Assembly: GCA_947474065.1 (NCBI GenBank)
Contig: CANJHD010000024.1
Location: 1 to 34,038, forward strand
Length of the DNA stretch: 34,038 bases
Reading direction: 5' to 3'
From: Planctomycetaceae bacterium
GTDB taxonomy: Bacteria; Planctomycetota; Phycisphaerae; Phycisphaerales; SM1A02
Positions within the stretch are counted from its first letter, which is position 1, and each line of letters starts with the position of its first letter. Position numbers and translations under genes: made by a program. Shown in pieces: positions 16,696 to 25,014 of this stretch. Below the pieces are notes generated by a model. The model was given only the letters and a program-made list of their open reading frames with translations. It was not told the origin of the DNA and ran no database searches.

Positions 16696-18807
16696 TTACT
16701 CCGGAACGACGCCGCGGTAGTAACTCATGACACTCAATTCCGTAGCGTGGCGAACGCCGACAAACCCTGCGGTTTCCAGCGCTGCAACGATGACTGTTGG
16801 CCGAACCGCATCGTCAATCGTGTCAGCCCAGTAGCGCATCATCGGGAATGTTGAGGGGCGTCCACTTGCCAACACACCCACTGCGGGCGCAACATGGCGC
16901 ATGGCAAACCGAAAGATCGGCGCGGAGATGGTTCCCCGCGCAGCAGTGACTTCTAGTAAGACGATCCGCCCGCCGGGGCGTAGTACGCGCCGGGCCTCCG
17001 CGAACACGATGCTCATGTCCTCAACGTGCCGCAACATATAGCCCATCGAAACGCAGTCAAATGAAGCGTTCGCAAAGGGCAAGTGCTCCGCTGCACCAAG
17101 TTTCGTTTCGCGAACTCCTCTGCTGCGCGCCACTTCCAACATTCCTGAACTCGGGTCAAGGGCAACCACCCGGCCCGATTCGCCAACGATCTGTTGCGCA
17201 AGGAGCGCACAGATACCGGTACCGCTACCGACATCCAGAATCGACATACCTTGGCGAAGTCCCGATGCTTGAAGCATGCGTCGACGGTAGCCACGCCCAA
17301 GCCCGCCAAGAAGTGCGCCATTTGAACGGTCATAGCCCGTGGCACTGTTGTTGAACAATTCTTGCGTCCACCGTTCGCGATCGGATCGGTTTCGCAACTG
17401 TGCTGGGCGCGCTACGACTGGTGGAATGACCGTTGACCTCCGCAGCACCTTACCGCTCGCTGTGCGCTGAAACTGAGTTACAAATGAAATGGTTCGGGGA
17501 ACGGCGTGCGCGGGAACCCGCTCGGCGATGAACGAGCGCAGGGTCGCCGCATCGAGTTGGATCTCAGGTGAGGTCAGCTCTATGGACGCAGCGACGCGGG
17601 TCAGGCCATCAGCAAGCACGACCGGTTCAATAAGTGCCACGGCAACATCGGGGTGTTCCTCAATGACCGCTTCAATGTCGTACGGATTCACTTTCAGACC
17701 AGCTACGTCAAACACCAGTTTCACTCGACCAGTGATGCGAAAGAGCCCGTCGGCAGAACGGACTCCAAGATCGCCGGTTCGAAAGTATCCGCTCTGCATG
17801 GGCTCTTGGTCGCCTGCATGACCAACGATGCGGTCAAATGCTGCGCTGGAGCACACCGCGAGTTCGCCGCCCGCGCCCGACGGAACATCGATCATGGATT
17901 CCCGGCATAGAGGATCAACAAGTCGAATGTCCACCCCAGGAACTGGACATCCACCAGTGCCGCGATCAAGCCAGATGGTGCCAACTTCGCTTGCTCCGTA
18001 TAGATCAACGAGTGGAATGCCGAATACTCGCTCGAAATGCGTGCGTACTTGTTTACGAAGCGGCGACCCCGCCACGATGGCGCAGCGGAGTGTGTGCGGT
18101 GGAATGACGCTGCTTGCTAGCGCCGCGGCAGCTGCAGGCACCAGCGGAAGCACGGTCACGCATTTAGAAATGAACTCGTGGGCACGTTCGATAGTGAATG
18201 ATGCCTGCTGTTGGACTGATGCACCACACAGAAGCGGCGCAAGAAATGCATGCTCACAGCCGTAGGCATGGTGCATCGGCAAGAATGATCCAACAATGTC
18301 ATTGGCCTGATACAGCTGAGCGTCAACAAGTCCAGCGGCAACGCAATCAACTGCTTCCGGACTACGGTGAACGAAACGCGACATTCCCGTGGTGCCCGAA
18401 GAAAGCAGCACAATTCCACCATGTGGTCGCGTGCATTTGCTATCGGCAGCGCTCGCAGCGCTGCTTTGAATCAGTTCCGCAAGAAGCGCGCTATCAATGA
18501 TGATGCTTGGTGCCAGCTCGCGTTGAACTCGATCCATCATGGCGCGCGGCGCTGCGTTGGCCATCAATACCGCGTCACAGCCAGCAAGCATGGCGGCAAG
18601 GCTGGCAATCCAGAAGTGACCGCCGGATGGAACCGATACTGCCACCAAAGAACCAGCCGCGCAGCGATGTTCGATAGCCCGCGACACTGCGTCCACTGAG
18701 TTCAAGAGCGCACGATTGGTCCACTCGCGACCGTCTGGGTCGGTGACCCGAACGCGGTCCGGAGCAGTTGCACCCTGCTCCGCGAGCGCCCCGAATAAAC
18801 GGTTCAT
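16696..18807 (-). CDS. Fusion: AMP-dependent acyl/aryl ligase + UbiE-like methyltransferase
   Basis: A 703-residue two-domain protein. Residues ~1-460 are an ANL-superfamily adenylating ligase: SSGTTG (136-141), YGASEVGT near 270-277, YFRTGDLG (341-348) and the catalytic Lys in TASGKVLRR (about 453). Residues ~478-703 are a class I methyltransferase of UbiE/COQ5 type: a FNNSATGYDRSN entry, then SAM motif LDVGSGTG (524-531), VVALDPSSGML, and RRVLRPGGRIVLLEV. In this context the ligase would activate a hydroxybenzoate and load it on the carrier protein, and the methyltransferase would C-methylate the ring. Both roles are inferred. It is the last gene of the operon, and its start overlaps the flavoprotein stop (ATGA). 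No stop or frameshift divides the domains. Confidence 0.88.
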   Translation of the reverse strand: MNRLFGALAEQGATAPDRVRVTDPDGREWTNRALLNSVDAVSRAIEHRCAAGSLVAVSVPSGGHFWIASLAAMLAGCDAVLMANAAPRAMMDRVQRELAPSIIIDSALLAELIQSSAASAADSKCTRPHGGIVLLSSGTTGMSRFVHRSPEAVDCVAAGLVDAQLYQANDIVGSFLPMHHAYGCEHAFLAPLLCGASVQQQASFTIERAHEFISKCVTVLPLVPAAAAALASSVIPPHTLRCAIVAGSPLRKQVRTHFERVFGIPLVDLYGASEVGTIWLDRGTGGCPVPGVDIRLVDPLCRESMIDVPSGAGGELAVCSSAAFDRIVGHAGDQEPMQSGYFRTGDLGVRSADGLFRITGRVKLVFDVAGLKVNPYDIEAVIEEHPDVAVALIEPVVLADGLTRVAASIELTSPEIQLDAATLRSFIAERVPAHAVPRTISFVTQFQRTASGKVLRRSTVIPPVVARPAQLRNRSDRERWTQELFNNSATGYDRSNGALLGGLGRGYRRRMLQASGLRQGMSILDVGSGTGICALLAQQIVGESGRVVALDPSSGMLEVARSRGVRETKLGAAEHLPFANASFDCVSMGYMLRHVEDMSIVFAEARRVLRPGGRIVLLEVTAARGTISAPIFRFAMRHVAPAVGVLASGRPSTFPMMRYWADTIDDAVRPTVIVAALETAGFVGVRHATELSVMSYYRGVVPE

Positions 18808-20123
18808 TGCAGGGCAGCCCCACGAGCGAGGCGTGCGAGGGGAGCCCGATCAGTCACGCCGTCTGGGCGCAACCGGAATGGGCGAGTCCGCGGGGAAAAT
18901 CCAACGCGCTTCTGTACCGCACACATGGAACCCAGCGCCCAGCAGCGCACCGCCGTTGCAGGCTGAACTGCATCAAATTCACCAGCGAGCAGCGTGACAA
19001 ATCCGCGCACCAATTCACGCGGCTGACTTGGAGCGAAGAGAAGATCACGGAATCCAGGGTCGTAGAAACCCTCTACTAATCGGAAGGCCCGACCAACTAC
19101 TCGTTTCGCCCACGCTTGATACCGGGCCCGCTCTACAGCTGGTCGTCCACCGCGTGACATACGAACGACGCCTGCTGCCGCTTGCTCGGCGGCGAGCAAA
19201 CCCAGCGTGAGACCCGTCGACCACACGGGGTCAAGGAATGCCGCAGCATCGCCAACGAGAAAGAAGCCGGGACCTGCAAAGGGATCACAACGGTAGGTGA
19301 AGTCCGCAATGACGCGATTTGTGGAAGGCCCGCGCGCATTGGCCATGCGCTCAGCCATAATCGGCGTGCGTTCCACTGCCCACCAGAATCGATCTTCCGG
19401 AGCGACATCAAGACTGCGGTGCAGCGGTTCACGTGCTACGAAACCAACGCTTGTGCGCTGGTCATCAAGCGGAATCAGCCAGAACCAACCCTCGTCCATC
19501 ACGGTGAGTCCGAAGCAACCGGCAGCGTTGCCAGACGGGCGAATGACCCCTTCAAAGTGCTCAAAGTAGGCAACATTGCGCAGAAATGAGTGATATCGGC
19601 GCGTTCCAAACTCGCGACCCAACGCGCTTGCTTGGCCACTTGCGTCAATCATCCACTTCGCATGGACCGTGCCGGCGTCGGTGTCGGCGATAATGCCATC
19701 ATCGCCATGCGACTGAATTGATCGCAACGCGCACGAGGTGCGAACCTCTGCGCCCGCGTCACGCGCCGCTTCAACCATCATCATGTCAAGATGGATGCGC
19801 GCCATGTTGAACGCGTCCTTCTCGCCGTTACCGATCGTGTCGCGGAAGAAGTATGTTCGCGATCCATAGCGGCGATCGCCCATGGAAATCTCAACGCCAA
19901 CTTTCCGAGCATGCGGCAAAGCCATGCACCGATCGAGAACGCCAAGGCGACGGAGTGCGCGCTTGGTGCGGGGCAGAAAACTCTCACCGATGCGAAACCG
20001 CGGAAACTCGCCACGGTCAATCACAAGCACCTTCAGGCCTTCACGCGCCATATCAATAGCCGCCGCGCTACCAGCGGGGCCAGCACCAATGACGAGGCAA
20101 TCAACGTGCAGTATTTCAGACAT
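18804..20123 (-). CDS. FAD-dependent halogenase-like oxidoreductase
   Basis: A 439-residue flavoprotein. It has the Rossmann GAGPAGS motif (13-19), the FPRFRIGESFLP segment (40-51), GWFWLIPL (212-219) and GDAAAFLDPVWSTG (291-304). GWxWxIP and the DPxxSTG segment are typical of flavin-dependent halogenases and related aromatic hydroxylases. Lys74 (in ARKVG), about 28 residues after GES, is a candidate for the halogenase catalytic lysine. XanL of the xanthomonadin cluster belongs to this general group. Hydroxylation or a geranylgeranyl-reductase-like reaction cannot be excluded. The C-terminal ~40 residues are Arg-rich. The start overlaps the chorismatase end by eight bases. Confidence 0.8.
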   Translation of the reverse strand: MSEILHVDCLVIGAGPAGSAAAIDMAREGLKVLVIDRGEFPRFRIGESFLPRTKRALRRLGVLDRCMALPHARKVGVEISMGDRRYGSRTYFFRDTIGNGEKDAFNMARIHLDMMMVEAARDAGAEVRTSCALRSIQSHGDDGIIADTDAGTVHAKWMIDASGQASALGREFGTRRYHSFLRNVAYFEHFEGVIRPSGNAAGCFGLTVMDEGWFWLIPLDDQRTSVGFVAREPLHRSLDVAPEDRFWWAVERTPIMAERMANARGPSTNRVIADFTYRCDPFAGPGFFLVGDAAAFLDPVWSTGLTLGLLAAEQAAAGVVRMSRGGRPAVERARYQAWAKRVVGRAFRLVEGFYDPGFRDLLFAPSQPRELVRGFVTLLAGEFDAVQPATAVRCWALGSMCAVQKRVGFSPRTRPFRLRPDGVTDRAPLARLARGAALQ

Positions 20124-20949
20124 CGGCGACTGCCTCTACTTCCACAAGGAGCGCATCGCGACACAGCGGGGCATGCAGGACGCGTTCGCATTGATCGGGA
20201 AATTCGTGGTGCGCTAAGCGAGAAATGATGCTGATATGAGCCTTCTCGCGCACGTAAATCTGCACCGCCCGCCAGCGCCCGCGCGCTCCGGCAGACGCTC
20301 GTAACGCAGCGAGATGTCCGAGCGCCTCGCGCCACTGCGCATCAATGTCATTGGGATGCACGACATCCTCACCAACGACCGCCGCTGTTCCCGATGCCAT
20401 CAGTAGATGGTCGGAAACAACTGCTCGCGTGAACGGCGGTGCCGATGGACCAAATTTGGAGGAATACTGCCACGCGGGAAGCTGTCTCGCATTTTCAATC
20501 GCTCGCAAGTTGCCCGGCATGGCAAGCGCATGAACAACGAGCGCGTCGCCGGCGTGGCCAACGCAGGTTCCCGCCGGCATAAACGACATCGGCCACCGCG
20601 CCGCCCGGTACGCCTGCGCGCGACCAACGTTCATGCGCATGTAGCGATCGAGTCCATCGGAATCGCGCGCAGTGATCATTGGCAAAAACGCCCAGACACG
20701 GGTCGCTGCGCCATCAAGTTCATTGAGCACGTTCGAGAAAGCAGTGAACGCTGCTTGCGCCAATTGCTCTCCAGAGAAAGCGGCGACAGAAACACTCGTC
20801 GATGCCATCGATGCACCGTGCTCGAGTTCCTTTGAAATCCACGATGGCAAGTCACTGGCGGCGTCACCAGTGGCGCGCCAAGCATCGGAGCAATGTCCGT
20901 CGGGAGACTGAGGCGCACAGGGAACAGAGGACAAGGGCAGCACGTTCAT
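20116..20949 (-). CDS. Chorismatase family protein (FkbO/Hyg5/XanB2-like)
   Basis: A 277-residue protein whose C-terminal two-thirds match chorismatases. The matching blocks are VWAFLPMI (85-92), GLDRYMRMNVGRAQAY (99-114), IENARQLPAWQYSSKFGP (151-168), FTRA (173-176), SGTAAVVGEDVVH (186-198) and a final LLVEVEAV (267-274) with the family's conserved Glu. Chorismatases hydrolyse chorismate; XanB2 gives 3- and 4-hydroxybenzoate for xanthomonadin, and others give 3-hydroxybenzoate or a cyclohexadiene acid. The product type here cannot be read safely. The region before the first motif is ~85 residues, clearly shorter than in ~340-residue relatives. The start overlaps the KS-CLF stop (ATGA) in the operon. 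Confidence 0.8.
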   Translation of the reverse strand: MNVLPLSSVPCAPQSPDGHCSDAWRATGDAASDLPSWISKELEHGASMASTSVSVAAFSGEQLAQAAFTAFSNVLNELDGAATRVWAFLPMITARDSDGLDRYMRMNVGRAQAYRAARWPMSFMPAGTCVGHAGDALVVHALAMPGNLRAIENARQLPAWQYSSKFGPSAPPFTRAVVSDHLLMASGTAAVVGEDVVHPNDIDAQWREALGHLAALRASAGARGRWRAVQIYVREKAHISIISRLAHHEFPDQCERVLHAPLCRDALLVEVEAVADV

Positions 20950-23078
20950 ACTGTAGCAAACGGCTGAAGAACCCCGTGTGCACTCGCCTGCACCGTCCAG
21001 ACGAATCCGTTCGGATCCGTGCTAGAAATTGACACATCGCGGGTGCGCGGACGCGTCAATTCAAGCGCCAACGCTGCTGGTCCAGCGACACAGCCAATCT
21101 CAGGAATTGCGGTTCGTCCGTGCCCACTCACGCCTGGGCGCAGGGCTCCGTGATCGACCTGGTCATGTCTGATTTCCATGACCTCTGGAAGTGAATTCCC
21201 CGTGCTTGAGTCGATCCGCTCCATGAGCAATGCGATCCCGGCGGAGCGACTGCGCACGTCCCTGCCCGTGCAGTTGCCGAGTACGGCGTCGATCGTCGGG
21301 TGGGATTCGTCAGCCATCACAATGAGTGCCCGCTTCCATTCGCCCGATCGAATGCGGCACGAGGCGAGGAACATTGCCTCGAAACCCGCGGTGCGGGTAC
21401 CGATCACGGTGGCACTTGCGGCAGTCATGCCGAGACCAAGTGATACATGTGCGCTGCCGACATTCGGAACAGACTCGGCGAAGAGCACGGGGTTAGCAAG
21501 ATCGATTCCCGAAGCAAGAAGATCGCGGTAGTACTGCTCCGTGAATCCAGCTGCTCCGTGCCATGATGCTGCAAGCAGCGGCATAGAAGCTAAGTCATGC
21601 GCACTCAATCCGGAAGCATCACAGAGATCGCGGGTTGCAGCGAGCATCAAACGCGGCAGCAACGCAAGGCGGCGCGTTCGCGCACGGTCAAGCAGCGGCG
21701 CGAGCGTTTCCTCTGAAACATCACGGGCGTTGCAATCGGCAAGGTGCTCGATACCTGCAATTCCCCGGCCACCGGCAGAGACGCAACCAACGGCTCGAAT
21801 ACCGACGCGCGATGCCTCACGCGCATTCGTGTTCTCCGGCACCGCGCTCGCCCCACCACCACGAATGACCGACATCGCCACGTTTGCGCCGCCGAATCCT
21901 GCGGCCAGAACGGTTACCCGTGTCGGTGCTCCCGGCCGTGGATTCTCGTGCAAAAGATCAATCTCAGGGAATGCTTGACCATCGACCGGTCGCCCCAGCC
22001 CGGCTGGCATGAATCCCGCGTCAGCACACTTGAGGACCGCGAGTAGTTCCAATGCACCCGCCGCGCCAAGGGGATGACCGAAGCGACTCTTCAATGCCGT
22101 GACAGGAATGCGCGAGAGGTCCGCACCAAACGCCGTTCGGTACGCCTCATACTCCGCCGCGTCATTTCCAGCAGTTCCGGTGGCATGGGCAATCAATAGA
22201 TTTGGCGTTCCGTTGGCAACAGCAGCTGCAAGCGCAACGGACGCGCCTCGACCTTCAGGGTGTGGCTGCGTCAAATGATGTGCATCACTCGACTCGCCGA
22301 TCGCCTCAATAATCGCCACGGGAACCTCCCCGCGCGCGAGCGCGTCGGGCAGCCGCCGCAACAGTAAGAGCGCGCACCCTTCCCCAAGCTTCATGCCCTG
22401 CCGATCTTCCGCGAATGGGCTCAGTGGACCCGCCGCCACCAACTGCAATGCTGAGAATCCCCCATATGCAAACTCAGAAATTGGGTCATAGCCGCCCGCA
22501 ATGACGCAGGATGCTGCTCCAGAGCGAAGCAACGAGCAACCATGTGCAATCGCGCTCAACGCTGATGCGCACGCACACGACACGGTGATCGCCCCGCCAG
22601 CAATTGGGAATCCGTGAATCGCTCGACGAAGTACAGATCCAGCGGGAATACCTGCATAGGACTGCAGCGATTCCGACGCGTGTCCCGCTGCTTGCAGGCG
22701 CATCGCCGCGCCGCAATGGCGCATACCAGCAAGCGTGGTGCCAACCACCATCGCCACCTGCGACGCATCCACGTCAAGCGTTCGCGCCGGGTCAGCTCCA
22801 AGCAGTTGTACGAGCGCGCGACGCAGTAACCGCTCGGCGCGGTCTGCGTCCGATGCAGCACGGTGAGTAATGGCGTGCTGCGCGGAGTCATCGTCCGCGA
22901 CAGTGCGACTACCAAGATCCGCCTGCCCCGCGCCAGCGGCGATCGCCGGAGCTTGTTCCAACGCATCCGCCGTTCCGACACCGCAACGAGCACTGCGCAG
23001 TGCCGCGGCAATTGATTCCAGATCAACACCCATGGCGCCCAAAGCGGCGGTTCGAACAAGAGCGATCGGCGCGTGCAT
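20946..23078 (-). CDS. Fusion: ketosynthase + chain-length-factor-like domain
   Basis: A 710-residue protein with two thiolase-fold parts. Residues ~1-408 form an active-looking FabF-type ketosynthase: Cys170 in SCACASA, His298 in HATGT, Lys330 and His335 in KSRFGHPLGAAG, and a closing GFGGAN. Residues ~422-710 form a second, degenerate ketosynthase-like domain. It has no active-site Cys but shows the pattern ESVPNVGSAHVSLGLG (535-550) seen in chain-length-factor proteins. In aryl polyene synthases, ApeO (KS) and ApeC (CLF) are separate proteins forming a heterodimer; here they appear fused. The ATG at 23078 overlaps the permease stop (TAATG). Confidence 0.88.
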   Translation of the reverse strand: MHAPIALVRTAALGAMGVDLESIAAALRSARCGVGTADALEQAPAIAAGAGQADLGSRTVADDDSAQHAITHRAASDADRAERLLRRALVQLLGADPARTLDVDASQVAMVVGTTLAGMRHCGAAMRLQAAGHASESLQSYAGIPAGSVLRRAIHGFPIAGGAITVSCACASALSAIAHGCSLLRSGAASCVIAGGYDPISEFAYGGFSALQLVAAGPLSPFAEDRQGMKLGEGCALLLLRRLPDALARGEVPVAIIEAIGESSDAHHLTQPHPEGRGASVALAAAVANGTPNLLIAHATGTAGNDAAEYEAYRTAFGADLSRIPVTALKSRFGHPLGAAGALELLAVLKCADAGFMPAGLGRPVDGQAFPEIDLLHENPRPGAPTRVTVLAAGFGGANVAMSVIRGGGASAVPENTNAREASRVGIRAVGCVSAGGRGIAGIEHLADCNARDVSEETLAPLLDRARTRRLALLPRLMLAATRDLCDASGLSAHDLASMPLLAASWHGAAGFTEQYYRDLLASGIDLANPVLFAESVPNVGSAHVSLGLGMTAASATVIGTRTAGFEAMFLASCRIRSGEWKRALIVMADESHPTIDAVLGNCTGRDVRSRSAGIALLMERIDSSTGNSLPEVMEIRHDQVDHGALRPGVSGHGRTAIPEIGCVAGPAALALELTRPRTRDVSISSTDPNGFVWTVQASAHGVLQPFATV

Positions 23079-24112
23079 TACCGCACACTCCGTCGCGCAC
23101 AGGCGAGCGCCACTACTGTGGATCCAACTGAAATCGCTACGAGCAAGCCAATCGATCGAACATCAAATCGGCCGTCGATCGCAGCGCTACAGGCGTCAAT
23201 CGCCCAAGCCGGAAACAACCAGCCACCTACCGAGGCGATTGTCTTTGGAAGCAGTATCCGAGGAATCATGCTTCCAGACAGGGCACTCAGAACGAGCGTG
23301 ATCACGGGTGCAATAGCTAAGAATCGAGCGCGCGAACCGCATAGTCCCGCGAGCGCTACGAAGAATGCCGCGCTGGAAACTGCTGCAATGCCGCTTGCAC
23401 ACGCTAACGCGAATACCGAACTTGGAACCAAGTGAAACACTGCGGCTGCCCATGCCAGCGTCAACGCTAACTGACACCAAGCGATGACCGAAATCGCCAC
23501 AATACGCGCCGCCGTTGATGACGCGGCACTGATGCCGAGTGATCGCAATCGATCCTGCAATCCAAGAGCGTCGTCACCGAGGCTTCGCGATGCGATCGAG
23601 GCTGATGAGAACATGATGAAGATCAGCGCAATGCCCGCAGCGCTTCCGCGAACCAACATGCCGTCGAGTGATGTGATCTGGACCGAGAGCACCGGGACGT
23701 TGACCGCAAAGGCACGTGCGTTTGCCGCATTTACCAACTGCAGCGCGGCATCAGAAGCACCCGGAAGTGGCGACGCCGCCTCCAGCAACACATGCGGATC
23801 GATGCGACTAAATCCATCCGGAATGCGAACTGTTGCCAGCATTCCTCGGTTATCCATCTGCCCGTCCCGCAACTCTGAAACATGCACGCGCTGCATGGCA
23901 CACGACTCCATTGCTTGAACAAAGAGCCGCGCGTCAGATGATCCGGAATCATCAACCACCGCAATCTCAAATCGGAATCCATCGGTTGCCTCTAGATGCC
24001 TGTAGAACAGAGCAATCAGCGAGAAGAACGCAATCGGCGCAACCAGAGTCAAAAGCGCGGCAATTCGATCCGCAACAAACGATCGCAACATCGCGAGTGT
24101 CAAGGTGATCAT
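23078..24112 (-). CDS. ABC-2 type transporter permease
   Basis: A 344-residue integral membrane protein. One N-terminal membrane helix (about 17-36) is followed by a large extracytoplasmic region (about 40-160). A block of about five membrane helices completes it, including IALIFIMFSSASIASRSLGDD and a helix pair near 260-300. This is the ABC-2 export permease layout (NodJ/YhgE-like). Start at 24112 (MITLTLAMLRS) was chosen because it overlaps the acyltransferase stop (ATGA). Its ATPase partner is probably the C-terminal half of the first gene in the operon. Export of the pathway's lipid-like product is inferred. Confidence 0.85.
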   Translation of the reverse strand: MITLTLAMLRSFVADRIAALLTLVAPIAFFSLIALFYRHLEATDGFRFEIAVVDDSGSSDARLFVQAMESCAMQRVHVSELRDGQMDNRGMLATVRIPDGFSRIDPHVLLEAASPLPGASDAALQLVNAANARAFAVNVPVLSVQITSLDGMLVRGSAAGIALIFIMFSSASIASRSLGDDALGLQDRLRSLGISAASSTAARIVAISVIAWCQLALTLAWAAAVFHLVPSSVFALACASGIAAVSSAAFFVALAGLCGSRARFLAIAPVITLVLSALSGSMIPRILLPKTIASVGGWLFPAWAIDACSAAIDGRFDVRSIGLLVAISVGSTVVALACARRSVR

Positions 24113-25014
24113 TGCCGCCCCTCCCTGACCTGCATGAATGCCATCCACTGGGAAGGATGCTTACGAATCGCCGTCTCGAGCGCGGTCACCAACGCCCGCT
24201 GCGCTGGATGACAGGCAACCTCAGCAGAACGCAGCGACTCGACCTCGCAATAGATCGGTGCCATCATTTCCACTTCTAAGTCGTCGCCGTTTCGGTAGCA
24301 AAAAGTTGGAACAATAGGTGAGCCACACGCCAAAGCCAAACGAACTGCGCCCGTTGGAAGGACCGTGTCACTGGCGCCCAAGAACGGGATCCGCGATCCC
24401 TGCTGCATGGGCATTACACGATCGGCATGCAACACCACTACCTCGTTCGCGCGCAGCGCATCCTGCAGTGCAGCCCACGCAGAAACGCCATCACTCACCG
24501 CATGCTCAATGACACCGAGCGACTGCCGCAGCGCGCTGCGTGCGCGCTCAAACCGCGGCATCGGATCCGGATGAAAGAGCACATGAATACGAGGCTCAAA
24601 CTTTCGAAGAAGCGCAATGGATGGCTCAAATGCACCCATGTGCGCACTCGCAACTACTACTCCACGGCCCCGGTCATGAGCGGCGTGGTATTGCTCTTGG
24701 CCAGAGAATCGTTTCACACGCGATGCAAGTGCGTCGGTCGAAATTCCTTCTGAAAGCAAGATGTCGGCAATCGATCGCTGCATGTTGAGAAGCATTCCTG
24801 CCGCCACTGCGCGTACTTCCGATTCTGAAGCCTGCGGACCCAAAGCCAAGCGAGCGTTGGCACGCAACGCGCTCCGCCAAGCAGGCACCGCCGCCATTCC
24901 ACCGATCGCTACCGCGCGACCCATCGCGGGCGCGAGCGCTGGCATGGAACAAATGGCTCCAAAGTACAGGTGATCAATCACGAGCCGCGCGGGGTGAAAT
25001 GCAGAAAGAGTCAC
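24109..25014 (-). CDS. Lipid A biosynthesis acyltransferase-like protein (LpxL/HtrB family)
   Basis: A 301-residue acyltransferase of the LpxL/HtrB family. The catalytic H-x4-E motif is HMGAFE (125-130). Later conserved blocks are DRVMPMQQGSRIPFLG (about 198-213), where the usual D-x-x-x-x-x-G-x-x-x-x-FFG pattern is recognisable, and a GSPIVPTFCYR strand. An N-terminal hydrophobic region may attach it to the membrane. It starts with GTG at 25014, overlapping the preceding stop (GTGA). Aryl polyene and flexirubin loci carry similar acyltransferases, so it may attach the pathway's product to a lipid rather than acylate lipid A. Confidence 0.85.
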   Translation of the reverse strand: MTLSAFHPARLVIDHLYFGAICSMPALAPAMGRAVAIGGMAAVPAWRSALRANARLALGPQASESEVRAVAAGMLLNMQRSIADILLSEGISTDALASRVKRFSGQEQYHAAHDRGRGVVVASAHMGAFEPSIALLRKFEPRIHVLFHPDPMPRFERARSALRQSLGVIEHAVSDGVSAWAALQDALRANEVVVLHADRVMPMQQGSRIPFLGASDTVLPTGAVRLALACGSPIVPTFCYRNGDDLEVEMMAPIYCEVESLRSAEVACHPAQRALVTALETAIRKHPSQWMAFMQVREGRQ

